A stretch of 33,127 bases of DNA, taken from assembly GCF_004331285.1 (NCBI RefSeq), contig NZ_SJOH01000027.1, positions 1 through 33,127 of the forward strand, written 5' to 3'. Made by a program: the position numbers and the translations under genes. Shown here in pieces: positions 8,961 to 16,454 of this stretch. A model generated the notes under the pieces. It had not been told where the DNA came from. It worked only from the letters and a program-made list of their open reading frames with translations, and made no database searches. Every line of letters starts with the position of its first letter. Within the stretch, counting starts at the first letter, position 1. The DNA comes from Acinetobacter sp. ANC 3781. GTDB lineage: Bacteria > Pseudomonadota > Gammaproteobacteria > Pseudomonadales > Moraxellaceae.

Positions 8961-9467
8961 TTACAGACCAAGTAATTTTTTGATTTCTTGAGCGATATTA
9001 GTTGAGCCAAAATGCTCGGTACCATTGACGAAATCCAGTTCAACTTCGACTACCCCATCCACTTCCATGCGGTAGTAAGTAAAGTTGTAAGACATTTTGA
9101 TTTCTGTCTTTTCGCCATTTTTGGAATCACCCGGATCAAGTTCGATGGCTTGGCCGCGGGTATAGATTTCTACGGTTTGGGAGGTGCAATTGTCCTGACG
9201 TTCATAGACACCGACAAAACGAACAGGTAAATCTGAAGTACCACAGACACCGAGCTGACGGTATTGTTTGACATCAAAACCGGCATAGACAACTTCGCCT
9301 TCAAGTTTTTCATAGCCCATTGACAAAGCAATATCACCAATCATGCCTGCGCCACGATAGTCTTCAGTCTTCTTGGTGATTTTGGGAATGGTGACGCTTT
9401 CAGCGACACCTGCCCATGAGTATGTATCCACAAATACATTAAAGTTTTTGAGCGTACGTGGAAGCAT
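8961..9467 (-). CDS. FII: Major tail tube protein gpFII
   Basis: 168 residues of the P2 FII tube family (PF04985), close to P2 length (about 172). Family features: the N-terminal MLPRTLKNFNVFVDTYSWAG, the IPKITKKTEDYRGAGMIGDI stretch, and the C-terminal Y-R-MEVDGVVEVELDFVN. It polymerises into the inner tail tube inside the sheath. An AAGGAA lies 9 bp upstream of the start, and the gene follows the second sheath ORF by 3 bp. Confidence 0.94.
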   Translation of the reverse strand: MLPRTLKNFNVFVDTYSWAGVAESVTIPKITKKTEDYRGAGMIGDIALSMGYEKLEGEVVYAGFDVKQYRQLGVCGTSDLPVRFVGVYERQDNCTSQTVEIYTRGQAIELDPGDSKNGEKTEIKMSYNFTYYRMEVDGVVEVELDFVNGTEHFGSTNIAQEIKKLLGL

Positions 9468-9470
9468 GGC

Positions 9471-10094
9471 TTAGATTCCTTCAGTGGTATTTGCGCCATT
9501 AATCATTTGAGCAAAGTCAACTAGATAACGGTCGGTAATACGTTGGTTTAATCCCAGGTTTTCAAGCGTAGGGACAGGGGTAAAGTCGTAATCAATCCAC
9601 ATCACACCTTGCGATAACTGCTCGACTGAATTTTCAGCCTGGTCGTACCAGACCGATGCACCTATCAAATGCTTGGCATCGACATGTTCACGCAACTTGG
9701 CATTAATCGAGTCAATAATATCTTTGGCCAGAAAAGGGGTCAGCGGTTGGTCCATGAAAGGAAAACAGCCATTAATAATGGTGTCCAATAAGAACTGGGC
9801 TGAACGTGTCGCCACTTCAAAGGAAAAGCGAATGTCATCTGAACAGTTGCGATTGCCCCAAAAACGGAAACCCATATGCTGGATCATGGTGGTGATGTCC
9901 TGGCTATTTAAATAACCGGTATCGGTGTCAGGATCTTCCAGATCCCAGGTAATCGGCTGGCTGATTCCTGTTGGACCTATCACGGGAATATTGGAGAGTG
10001 ATTTATGCCACCCGACTTTTTGATCCGTTTCAGCACGTAATGCAGCAGCAGCGACGGCAGCAGTAAAAATGCCTGTTCCATATTTTAAAGTCAT
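9471..10094 (-). CDS. FI: Tail sheath gpFI, C-terminal half (separate ORF)
   Basis: 207 residues that correspond to the C-terminal half of a normal P2-type sheath protein: GWHKSLSNIPVIGPTGIS, then MGFRFWGNRNCSDD, and VPTLENLGLNQRITDRYL. These are the most conserved sheath motifs and form the handshake strands and core contacts between sheath rings. It starts 5 nt after the stop of the N-terminal ORF and lies in a different frame. Its frame is closed by a stop a few codons upstream of the ATG, so a fused product could arise only by a shift inside a very short window. AAGGA 11 bp before the ATG plus the close stop suggest re-initiation. Probably assembles with the N-terminal piece (inference). 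Confidence 0.85.
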   Translation of the reverse strand: MTLKYGTGIFTAAVAAAALRAETDQKVGWHKSLSNIPVIGPTGISQPITWDLEDPDTDTGYLNSQDITTMIQHMGFRFWGNRNCSDDIRFSFEVATRSAQFLLDTIINGCFPFMDQPLTPFLAKDIIDSINAKLREHVDAKHLIGASVWYDQAENSVEQLSQGVMWIDYDFTPVPTLENLGLNQRITDRYLVDFAQMINGANTTEGI

Positions 10095-10099
10095 GAGAA

Positions 10100-11131
10100 T
10101 TAGAATCCTTCATACATGGTTTTGCCCAAAGTAATCAGCTCAATCGGACTATTAAAAGGTTGTCCGCTATAACGATCTATAAGCATTGGAAAGAGGTCAT
10201 CTTCTTGAGATGGATTTTGTTTGAATACCAGACGGATAGACTCTTTTTCTAAATCACCTTTATTGCCTAAAATGCGGTATCCATTGCGAGTGCTGAAATG
10301 TGCAATGCCACCACCGCCCTGATCTATTGAAATATCAGGGTAGGATTGAAAAATAGTTTCTATGCAGTTGATAAATGAACCGGAGGTACTGTCAGGTTCT
10401 GGATCACCGACAGTTTGATTGGACTCTACTTTTTGACCATTACGATACAGGTCATAAGTCAGGGTAACGAAAGAGCGATCTGCTGGAGTTGTTTGAAGTG
10501 AAATATCAGTAAATTCCAGATCGGAATCACCGCTGCCCAGGAACACATTACCGCTGGTGAATTCTGGCCAGATGATTTCAATTTCACGAAATGCCAACAT
10601 TTGACGAAAATTCGCCACAGCTTCAGCCGATTTCATAATCATGCCTTCAGCATCGCGTGGTGTGATGTATGAATAGGCACGTAGCTTTTTGCAAATCGCA
10701 CCGATGGCATTGGTAACATCAACCGTTTCAACATCCGGTACACAAATAATCTTAGGAGTAATTCCCAAAACTGATTTAACCGTCAGTAAGGCTTGAAGAC
10801 CTGTACGCTGACCGAATTCATCTGTGGTGCCAATAACGGTCGACTGATCTAATGAGGGGCTATATGGGTTCTCAATTCGAATTACCACCAAGGTTGGTGA
10901 TGTAATTTGAGAAATGATTTCCAGATTTTTACGTAAATTGCCTGTCACACCGGCTTTAGGTAAAACGCGATTGATTGAGGTGACCAGGATAGGGGTATTC
11001 AGCGGAAAAGCTTCTTCGTCCGCATCATCTGCATAGGCAAGCATGGCAATCACAGCAGTCGCTGCATCGCGAATCGGGATTTTTCCAGAAGCTGTTTCTC
11101 GGCCTGTAATACCGTGATGACGTTCAGCCAT
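10100..11131 (-). CDS. FI: Tail sheath gpFI, N-terminal half with extra domain
   Basis: 343 residues. Residues 1 to about 195 match the N-terminal half of P2-type sheath proteins: HHGITGRETASGKIPIRDAA, DEEAFPLNTPILVTS, a TPKIICVPDV strand, and REIEIIWPEF. From about 200 on comes a 140-residue beta-rich region (LTYDLYRNGQKV, DQGGGGIAHFSTRNGYRI) that I cannot place in the standard sheath. It begins where the core would normally run into the GWHK segment, which here is supplied by the next ORF. A whole P2 sheath is about 396 residues; the two ORFs together have 550. First gene of the third late unit, with GGAG 10 bp before the ATG. Confidence 0.83.
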   Translation of the reverse strand: MAERHHGITGRETASGKIPIRDAATAVIAMLAYADDADEEAFPLNTPILVTSINRVLPKAGVTGNLRKNLEIISQITSPTLVVIRIENPYSPSLDQSTVIGTTDEFGQRTGLQALLTVKSVLGITPKIICVPDVETVDVTNAIGAICKKLRAYSYITPRDAEGMIMKSAEAVANFRQMLAFREIEIIWPEFTSGNVFLGSGDSDLEFTDISLQTTPADRSFVTLTYDLYRNGQKVESNQTVGDPEPDSTSGSFINCIETIFQSYPDISIDQGGGGIAHFSTRNGYRILGNKGDLEKESIRLVFKQNPSQEDDLFPMLIDRYSGQPFNSPIELITLGKTMYEGF

Positions 11132-11200
11132 TGTTTAGACTCCAAAAGGGGTTGTACTTTTAGAGTCATAATGAATGGAGGACTTTTTTTATTCTATGAG

Positions 11201-11233
11201 CAAAATCCTGTTTAAGGCTTAATCAGGATTTTG
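11201..11233. promoter_or_regulatory. Late-operon palindrome, copy 1 (upstream of FI)
   Basis: Ten-bp perfect arms CAAAATCCTG / CAGGATTTTG with a TTAA-GGC-TTAA centre, lying between the H stop and the FI start. The centre (11217) is 86 bp before the FI ATG. The shared core AATCCTG-N13-CAGGATT (11204-11230) recurs at 14614 and 20928. It could terminate the H transcript and/or bind a late activator. A CATTAT near 11167-11172 (minus strand) would be a fitting -10 if the site is centred near -55, as for P2 Ogr. Confidence 0.55.
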
Positions 11234-11243
11234 AAAAAAATGG

Positions 11244-12221
11244 TTATGCTGTTCGCTTCCACACGTCAACGATAATGGAGGGTTGAATATTATTATGGGC
11301 TTGACCAGCACCATTTTTCTTAATCGTCATCTTGGTAAACTGTGCAGCAGTAATATCTGAAGTTTGAAGATAGGTACTATTGTAATTCGGTGAGGCAGCT
11401 CCTGCAGGATTGATACCGCCCATGCCATCACCATCACCCGGTGTGATGTCCCCTAGTGAAGCCACAAGTTTATTGTACGGTGAACCCTCGTCAATATGAT
11501 CATGTTCTGGCATTTCAGACTTTGTTATTTTATGTTGATATTCACCATCAGAATGACCAATTGTTTTCATGAATTCTGGTGCAAGTTCATTGGTATCAGA
11601 GGCACGTGCAACAAGGGCATGACCATCACCGAATTTTTCCCATACCCCATATTTTTTATGGTCTGCAACCGCAGCAGAATTGGCAAAATTTGAAGTCGTG
11701 ATGAACAAATCACCGACTTTTATATCTTCTTTATTATTGATGGCTTCCATCAGCTCGTTAAATTTTTCCAATACCCAGGTTTTAGTTGCAGAAATGATGA
11801 GTGGATTGATTTCAATTAAAGCCTGGGCACCTGCTGTGGCTTTAATGTCGATGACCATTTCAAGTTCACCACCGCCACCTTCAGCAATCACCGGTTTATA
11901 AGCACCATGATAATTACCGATATACACCAGTTTTCCTGAAGCATCTTTTAGACCGATTTCATGAATATTAAAGCCACCCACATTGGCAGGGATAATGGCT
12001 GAAACAGTCGCACTATTATTTTCGACTTTAACTTCGCGGATTTCGACAGCTGCGGTTTGATGAACGAGCTGGGTTAAGTCTGTATGGTCAATCGGTTGGT
12101 AGGGGATACCATTTGCATCACCAATCACCATTTCAGTCAATGTGATGGATTGCAGGTCGTGTGCTGCAGCAACAAGTTCTGCACCATAATTGGTGAGTGT
12201 GACGTAATATTTTGCAGTCAT
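11244..12221 (-). CDS. H: Tail fibre protein gpH (tail-collar type)
   Basis: 325 residues. The N-terminal 150 or so match the P2 gpH-type baseplate attachment domain (tail-collar fibre, PF12571): MTAKYYVTLTNYGAELVAAA, then GGFNIHEIGLKDASGKLVYI. The C-terminal part, from YGVWEKFGDGHALVA, has an EHDH motif and ends HNNIQPSIIVDVWKRTA, which resembles short-fibre/collar tips that recognise the cell surface. It is much shorter than P2 gpH (about 669), and no chaperone gene G follows: the operon ends at the palindrome. Starts 10 bp after the gpI stop. Confidence 0.87.
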   Translation of the reverse strand: MTAKYYVTLTNYGAELVAAAHDLQSITLTEMVIGDANGIPYQPIDHTDLTQLVHQTAAVEIREVKVENNSATVSAIIPANVGGFNIHEIGLKDASGKLVYIGNYHGAYKPVIAEGGGGELEMVIDIKATAGAQALIEINPLIISATKTWVLEKFNELMEAINNKEDIKVGDLFITTSNFANSAAVADHKKYGVWEKFGDGHALVARASDTNELAPEFMKTIGHSDGEYQHKITKSEMPEHDHIDEGSPYNKLVASLGDITPGDGDGMGGINPAGAASPNYNSTYLQTSDITAAQFTKMTIKKNGAGQAHNNIQPSIIVDVWKRTA

Positions 12222-12231
12222 ATTTTTCTCT

Positions 12232-12756
12232 TTACATACTTTCTAAATGAATTTTGGTGCCAGATGTGACTGAACCGGTGAGGTAAAAATCGCAGAGAGT
12301 TTGTACTTTGGCTGAAACGGAATAGTTATCTCGCACGGACTTGGTCGCATCAATGGCGGTATGAACTTGCAATAACTGTTCAATTGAAAGCAGGTACTGA
12401 GAATTAATGATGACCACAAAAGTAAAGGGCTTTTGTGGCGGATTAAATTCATACCATGCTTTTAATTGATAATTGTCGACGACGGTACTGAGGAGACTGG
12501 AGATAGATGATCGTGTGCCGCGCCCAGCATTAAAAGACTCACTTTCACTGATGGCATTTCGCTTGTCTTGTTCATTCCAGTCGGGCTGCCAATATTCGAC
12601 CCGGTGCTCCCACGCAAGCCAAGGCAAATGAGGTACAGGACAACGATCGATACTGTGTAAATCCACAAAAGGGACTGGAATGAGGGAAATTTTTTCACCA
12701 AGCTGCTCTACATTTTTTTCTAGTTTTGTGGCATTTCGTGGGAGAAGATTAGACAT
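12232..12756 (-). CDS. I: Baseplate/tail protein gpI
   Basis: 174 residues of the P2 gpI family (PF09684; P2 about 176). Recognised by CPVPHLPWLAWEHRVEYW and the following DWNEQDKRNAI. The longer reading from 12822 is unlikely because its first 22 residues are only the J sequence in another frame. The ATG at 12756 has GGAG 7 bp upstream and gives the family length. It overlaps the J stop by 8 bp. Part of the baseplate wedge with W and J. Confidence 0.9.
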   Translation of the reverse strand: MSNLLPRNATKLEKNVEQLGEKISLIPVPFVDLHSIDRCPVPHLPWLAWEHRVEYWQPDWNEQDKRNAISESESFNAGRGTRSSISSLLSTVVDNYQLKAWYEFNPPQKPFTFVVIINSQYLLSIEQLLQVHTAIDATKSVRDNYSVSAKVQTLCDFYLTGSVTSGTKIHLESM

Positions 12757-13648
12757 CTGTAAACTCCACAATATTGATATTAATCGCAGTGCATTTCGAA
12801 TAACGGCTTTTTGGTAGGACAATATCGGAAGCTGGACTATTTAAAATGACATTTTGAACACCGCCCTGGTGCAAGGATCGAAATAGTCCGCTACGCGTTA
12901 CGTCATAACCCAAGGATGATATTTTTTCGATGTATAAATTTACCTCCGCTTCAGCAGCTGCTTTGACCACGGCAGAGTCGGGGCCAGGAAAAAGAACCAG
13001 GGTTGCATTAAGTTGCCACTCTTCTACGGTCGCAGCTTTGACATGAACCTGATCGGTGAACGGTCGTCGGGTATCTGGATCTAAAGTCTCATCGACGATA
13101 TCAAGTAAAGTTTGTGGTGCAATTGCATCAATATGGCTTTGTACCCAAATATTGACATGACCTTCTTCTGGCGTTTCGACAGAAATATCTTTGACATGGC
13201 CATGTGCACTTAGACCCCAAAACTGATAGGCACCGACTGAACCTGCAGACATGCTTTCAGGCTGTAAATGCACCCGTCGACGTAAATCCTCATCCGACTC
13301 CATCACCGCTTCAATCGGGGGAATGGCATTGGGCTGTGCAGGAATGATGGTTTTTCGGTACACATCACGGTTGGCAGCCAGATGGTCTAAATCGGATTTG
13401 GTGGCATAAGCCAACATCAGTGCTTTGGCGGTTGCATTTATTTGTCCGGTCTTTAACAAAAAACGATAGGCAAAGGTTTCCAGTAGTTTAACCAAAGGCT
13501 CACTTTCAAAATTAAGAACGTCGCTCAGTTCTGGATCTCTTGAAATTAACTCCTGCTTACAGGCTAAAAGTTCAGCTTCAAAATCTAATTGCTGAAGAAC
13601 ATCCGGAAAAGGTAATGAGGATAAATCGACACGGTTCATGGTGCTCAT
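12749..13648 (-). CDS. J: Baseplate assembly protein gpJ
   Basis: 299 residues of the P2 gpJ family (PF04865; P2 about 302). Family features: VDLSSLPFPDVLQQLDFEAE at the N-terminus, AYATKSDLDHLAANRDVYRK, and RRRVHLQPESMSAGSVGAYQ. It forms the baseplate wedge. The start overlaps the W stop by 4 bp, and the gene is tightly packed in the V-W-J-I-H unit. Confidence 0.94.
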   Translation of the reverse strand: MSTMNRVDLSSLPFPDVLQQLDFEAELLACKQELISRDPELSDVLNFESEPLVKLLETFAYRFLLKTGQINATAKALMLAYATKSDLDHLAANRDVYRKTIIPAQPNAIPPIEAVMESDEDLRRRVHLQPESMSAGSVGAYQFWGLSAHGHVKDISVETPEEGHVNIWVQSHIDAIAPQTLLDIVDETLDPDTRRPFTDQVHVKAATVEEWQLNATLVLFPGPDSAVVKAAAEAEVNLYIEKISSLGYDVTRSGLFRSLHQGGVQNVILNSPASDIVLPKSRYSKCTAININIVEFTDV

Positions 13649-14013
13649 GCAGCTGCTCCAAATGTATAGCTCTGTTTGAAAGTTTGATCTTGGTTATATT
13701 GTGAATAAGTGCCGATGAGCGTGACATCCCATCCATTCTGACTGTCTGTACTACTGACCTGAACCTGCTTGATTTTAAGCCGGGGTTCAAAACGGATAAT
13801 GGCTGTAGCTGATGCATTCATAATTTTTAATTTGGTGATGTCATTGCAGGGCTGATCAATTAAATGCGGTAAAAGAGAACCATAATTTCGTCGGCATATT
13901 CGGGTACCGAGTAAAGTGCTTAAAATGTCATGCAGAGATTGCTCAAGATGGGCAGGCAATTGCCCATCATCCCGAATGGTTTTTCCTGTGTACCGTGACA
14001 TGCCTTTAATCAT
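13645..14013 (-). CDS. W: Baseplate protein gpW (gp25-like lysozyme fold)
   Basis: 122 residues of the gpW/gp25 family (PF04965). The motif RICRRNYGSLLPHLIDQP is characteristic, and a preceding helix carries LEQSLHDILSTLLGT. It joins the sheath to the baseplate. It overlaps the V stop by 8 bp. A second in-frame ATG four codons in (14001) is an alternative start. Confidence 0.92.
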   Translation of the reverse strand: MIKGMSRYTGKTIRDDGQLPAHLEQSLHDILSTLLGTRICRRNYGSLLPHLIDQPCNDITKLKIMNASATAIIRFEPRLKIKQVQVSSTDSQNGWDVTLIGTYSQYNQDQTFKQSYTFGAAA

Positions 14014-14545
14014 GGCTCACACCTCCAGTGGGAAGGGGCTGCGTTGTTTGTCCTGGTCCATTCATGACATTGCCATGAGGATGCTTCACAAGGCTGACTT
14101 CTTTAGCTGTAACATCTTCATTGGATGAAATGGCTTTTTCCGCATGTACGCTGCCAGTAAAGATGGTTTCCGGGACATCAAAAGTGCATTTGTTTAATTT
14201 GAATAGGGCTTCTCCGGATTCAATATTGACACTTAAGAAATGCTCACCGATCTGGACAAAAACTTCATTCGGGTCGGTACTTGGAGGAGGGAAGGCATCA
14301 GAAAAAAGACTGATCTGGGGGACTGCACTGGTGAGCTCACCGCCTTGGGCTGAAACAGAAAATTGTTCTCCTAACGATGGGCATCGCCAAACTTTGACGA
14401 TACCTGCAGCCATCGTTGGAATGGGAATCCAGTCCGTTTCATTTTCATCAATTTTGAGGCGAATTTTCCACGCTGAAGCATCGATAGCGATCACGGTGCC
14501 GATGCTAGAAAGGTTTTGAAATTGTCTTAAAAGTTGATTCGTCAT
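14006..14545 (-). CDS. V: Baseplate spike protein gpV
   Basis: 179 residues, the central tail spike (PF04717 / P2 gpV type). The N-terminal OB-fold part includes IPIPTMAAGIVKVWRCPSLG and GEQFSVSAQGGEL. Beta-helix-like repeats follow, and the C-terminal KHPHGNV carries the H-x-H pair that binds iron at the spike tip. It punctures the outer membrane. First gene of the second late unit, 82 bp from the centre of palindrome copy 2. Confidence 0.92.
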   Translation of the reverse strand: MTNQLLRQFQNLSSIGTVIAIDASAWKIRLKIDENETDWIPIPTMAAGIVKVWRCPSLGEQFSVSAQGGELTSAVPQISLFSDAFPPPSTDPNEVFVQIGEHFLSVNIESGEALFKLNKCTFDVPETIFTGSVHAEKAISSNEDVTAKEVSLVKHPHGNVMNGPGQTTQPLPTGGVSHD

Positions 14546-14563
14546 GCTTATACAAACGTAAAA

Positions 14564-14587
14564 TGCCCATGACCGAAATCATGGGCA
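14564..14587 (-). terminator. Hairpin between dam and V, likely terminator
   Basis: TGCCCATGA / TCATGGGCA, 9-bp perfect stem with a 6-nt loop, followed on the minus strand by TTTT. It would end the O-to-dam transcript just before V. The plus-strand side also has a T-rich run, so it may work both ways. Confidence 0.6.
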
Positions 14588-14613
14588 ATTTGTTTTTAAA
14601 GTGCGAGGACTTG

Positions 14614-14640
14614 AATCCTGTTTAACGCTTAATCAGGAAT
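14614..14640. promoter_or_regulatory. Late-operon palindrome, copy 2 (upstream of V)
   Basis: Same core as copies 1 and 3, with one mismatch in the right arm (CAGGAAT). It covers the last codons and the stop of dam, so the last residues I-P-D of the methylase are encoded within the repeat. Centre 82 bp before the V start. Confidence 0.5.
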
Positions 14641-15465
14641 TTGAAAATTGGTGATGATCAGCTCTTTGCCATTATTTTCATCCTGGGCTTTGCTGTTTAA
14701 TGACCAGCGGATTTTTTTGCTATGAAAATAAAAGCCATCAAATAACTCGCGCACCTCAGGTACATCGTCCAGGCTTAAAATAAATTTACCTTTAATATTT
14801 TTCAGTAATTCACGCAATTTAATGAAATCATCACGGCCAAAAATATCTTTGCCATAGTACTTTTCACAGTTGTAGTACGGTGGATCTAGATAGAACAAAG
14901 TGTCCTCCCGATCCATTTTTTGAATCAAAACATCATAATTGCGATTCTCAATATTTACTTTCTGCAGACGTTGATGAATGGTTGAAAGTACTGTTTTCAG
15001 GTCATCACCGAGTTTTAAAGAAGGTGGACGCTCTGCATGAGAAAAGAAATTCGGCTCGGCAACTTTTGCCCCAAAGCAGGTGCGTAGTAAGTAATAAAAA
15101 CGCGCTGCGCGTTGAACATCAGTCAGTGAAGTATTCTTCTCGGCCTTTAAACGTTCAAATTCTTCACGGCTGATCAGTTGTGTTTCAAACTCTTTTTCTA
15201 AGGCTTCAGGATGGTATTTAAAAACACGATACAGATTAATTAAATCCCCATTTACATCATTGATGGTTTCAAGTGTAGACGTTGATTTTTTAAATAAGAC
15301 CCAACCTGCACCACCAAATACTTCGCAGTAGTGCTTATGTTCGGGCATCATCTCGATGATGGTACGTGCCAGTTGAGATTTACCACCCAACCAACCTGAA
15401 AAAGAACGGCCAGAAGCGTTATAAGTTGGTTTTGTTAAGGTGTTAGGGTTAGTTTTCGGGGACAT
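14629..15465 (-). CDS. dam: DNA adenine methylase (Dam/D12 class)
   Basis: 278 residues of the D12 class N6-adenine methyltransferase family. Motifs: SFSGWLGGKSQL (about 21-32), EVFGGAGW (48-55, SAM-binding FxGxG type), and the catalytic DPPYY (194-198). It transfers methyl from SAM to adenine, probably at GATC, to protect phage DNA or alter regulation; the site is not certain from sequence. It lies between S and V, where P2 has no such gene, so it is an insertion relative to P2. It follows com by 43 nt, with GGAG 7 bp before the ATG inside a potential hairpin. Its end merges with palindrome copy 2. Confidence 0.92.
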   Translation of the reverse strand: MSPKTNPNTLTKPTYNASGRSFSGWLGGKSQLARTIIEMMPEHKHYCEVFGGAGWVLFKKSTSTLETINDVNGDLINLYRVFKYHPEALEKEFETQLISREEFERLKAEKNTSLTDVQRAARFYYLLRTCFGAKVAEPNFFSHAERPPSLKLGDDLKTVLSTIHQRLQKVNIENRNYDVLIQKMDREDTLFYLDPPYYNCEKYYGKDIFGRDDFIKLRELLKNIKGKFILSLDDVPEVRELFDGFYFHSKKIRWSLNSKAQDENNGKELIITNFQIPD

Positions 15466-15508
15466 ACGTCAACTCCGTTGGTAGCTCTGGGCTATCTAAC
15501 CTGACGCT
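15466..15508 (-). promoter_or_regulatory. Potential translation-control hairpin before dam
   Basis: Minus-strand RNA: CGTCA (15506-15502) can pair with TGACG (15471-15467), which sits between the Shine-Dalgarno GGAG (15476-15473) and the ATG. Inside, GTT/AAC and TAGC/GCTA extend the stem. Closing it would hide the start region. In phage Mu, Com opens an inhibitory stem on mom mRNA; here com is directly upstream. Function by analogy only. Confidence 0.45.
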
Positions 15509-15622
15509 CTAGGCGTTCCAATGATTTAGCACTCGACATCGAGGACATTTGATTTCAAGTTTTACTGTGAGTTTTTCTATGCGGCACAGTAATTTTCCGC
15601 ATTTACATCTGAGTTCGATCAT
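15509..15622 (-). CDS. com: Com-like zinc-finger translational regulator
   Basis: 37 residues, matching the Mu Com family (PF10122): MIELRCKCGKLLC, then a basic beta segment, then KCPRCRVLNHW. Cysteines 6 and 8 with 26 and 29 would hold one zinc. Mu Com is an RNA-binding activator of mom translation; here the downstream gene is a Dam-type methylase, so it probably plays the same part. The ATG overlaps the S stop (ATGA), so it is translationally coupled to the structural operon and made late. Too short for a usual gene cut-off but well supported by motif and context. Confidence 0.85.
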   Translation of the reverse strand: MIELRCKCGKLLCRIEKLTVKLEIKCPRCRVLNHWNA

Positions 15623-16056
15623 ATTAATAAGAACTTTTGTATTTCAGATTCAATCCATTTTTCATCGTCTTTGCTAAATCCCACCAATGCTCGAATAGGG
15701 TATTTTGTGGCTTTTGCATAACGACTAGGCTTAATGGTTTTACCTTCTTGATGAACTTCCGCAATTTGTGCAATACGTCCACCAAAACCGACTGCAGCAT
15801 GATCTGCAGAATACTCAATTTTTATTTGTTTACCGATATTCTGGAATAAAGCACCTTGGCGCTTTTTATTTCCGATTTGATTGCGTTTACGCGGAATAAA
15901 ACGATGGCCATCTGGATCTCGCTGCTGTTTGATTCGATCCCGATTACGTACCCTTAAACCTTGAGCCAAACGACGCATCAGTTCTCGTCGCTGGGTTGGT
16001 TCAAGACGCAGCGCAATCTGATCAAGCCAATGATCTAATCCAGCATAGGCATCCAT
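15619..16056 (-). CDS. S: Tail completion protein gpS
   Basis: 145 residues of the phage virion morphogenesis family (PF05069; P2 gpS about 150). Recognised by an N-terminal LDHWLDQIALRLEPTQRREL helix, IKQQRDPDGHRFIPRK, and the C-terminal RALVGFSKDDEKWIE. It acts in tail completion/joining with R. It shares one base with the R stop and its own stop overlaps com. Confidence 0.92.
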   Translation of the reverse strand: MDAYAGLDHWLDQIALRLEPTQRRELMRRLAQGLRVRNRDRIKQQRDPDGHRFIPRKRNQIGNKKRQGALFQNIGKQIKIEYSADHAAVGFGGRIAQIAEVHQEGKTIKPSRYAKATKYPIRALVGFSKDDEKWIESEIQKFLLI

Positions 16057-16451
16057 TATTCAGTTCCTGCAGGTACAAATTTTCCAGACTTATCGCTCCA
16101 GACCATTTCCGGACAAACATGGTACCCATTATCATCCATCACGATTTTATCGCGCTGCGGAAAATCAATCTCAAGATCAAAGGTATTGGCATCAATAATT
16201 TCACTGCTAAATGAAATTTGTACATCGTTGCCTGTTGCATCCAAATGCAGCTTTTTGGACTTGAGCCATTCACGAATCTGCATGATCACTTCAATCGGAT
16301 CTCCGCGATAATCCAAGAAGAGCAACCGAGCGGTATATTCCATATAGCCCTTTGCTTGAGTGCCATTCACAATAAACAGATGACATTTATCTGCCGTCAT
16401 CAATGGCAATTTTTCTTTCAGATAGGGCTTTAATGGAATTAAGGCTTGCAT
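16056..16451 (-). CDS. R: Tail completion protein gpR
   Basis: 131 residues of the P2 gpR family (PF06891; P2 about 155). Features: LIPLKPYLKEKLPLM at the start, YTARLLFLDYRGDP, and IVMDDNGYHVCPEM. Needed with S for tail completion. It starts 3 bp after the endolysin stop, leaving no room for the lysB/lysC spanin genes that P2 has here. Confidence 0.9.
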   Translation of the reverse strand: MQALIPLKPYLKEKLPLMTADKCHLFIVNGTQAKGYMEYTARLLFLDYRGDPIEVIMQIREWLKSKKLHLDATGNDVQISFSSEIIDANTFDLEIDFPQRDKIVMDDNGYHVCPEMVWSDKSGKFVPAGTE

Positions 16452-16454
16452 GAC

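Noticed and set aside
10085..10115. Programmed frameshift joining the two sheath ORFs
   Set aside because: The second frame has a stop a few codons before its ATG, there is no slippery heptamer, and re-initiation with AAGGA is simpler.
11201..11233. Palindrome copy 1 as only a terminator of H
   Set aside because: It may end transcription, but copy 3 of the same sequence lies between divergent genes where no terminator is needed, so a regulator site is preferred.
12757..12822. Longer gpI start at 12822
   Set aside because: Adds 22 residues from inside J; the ATG at 12756 has GGAG and gives the P2 length.
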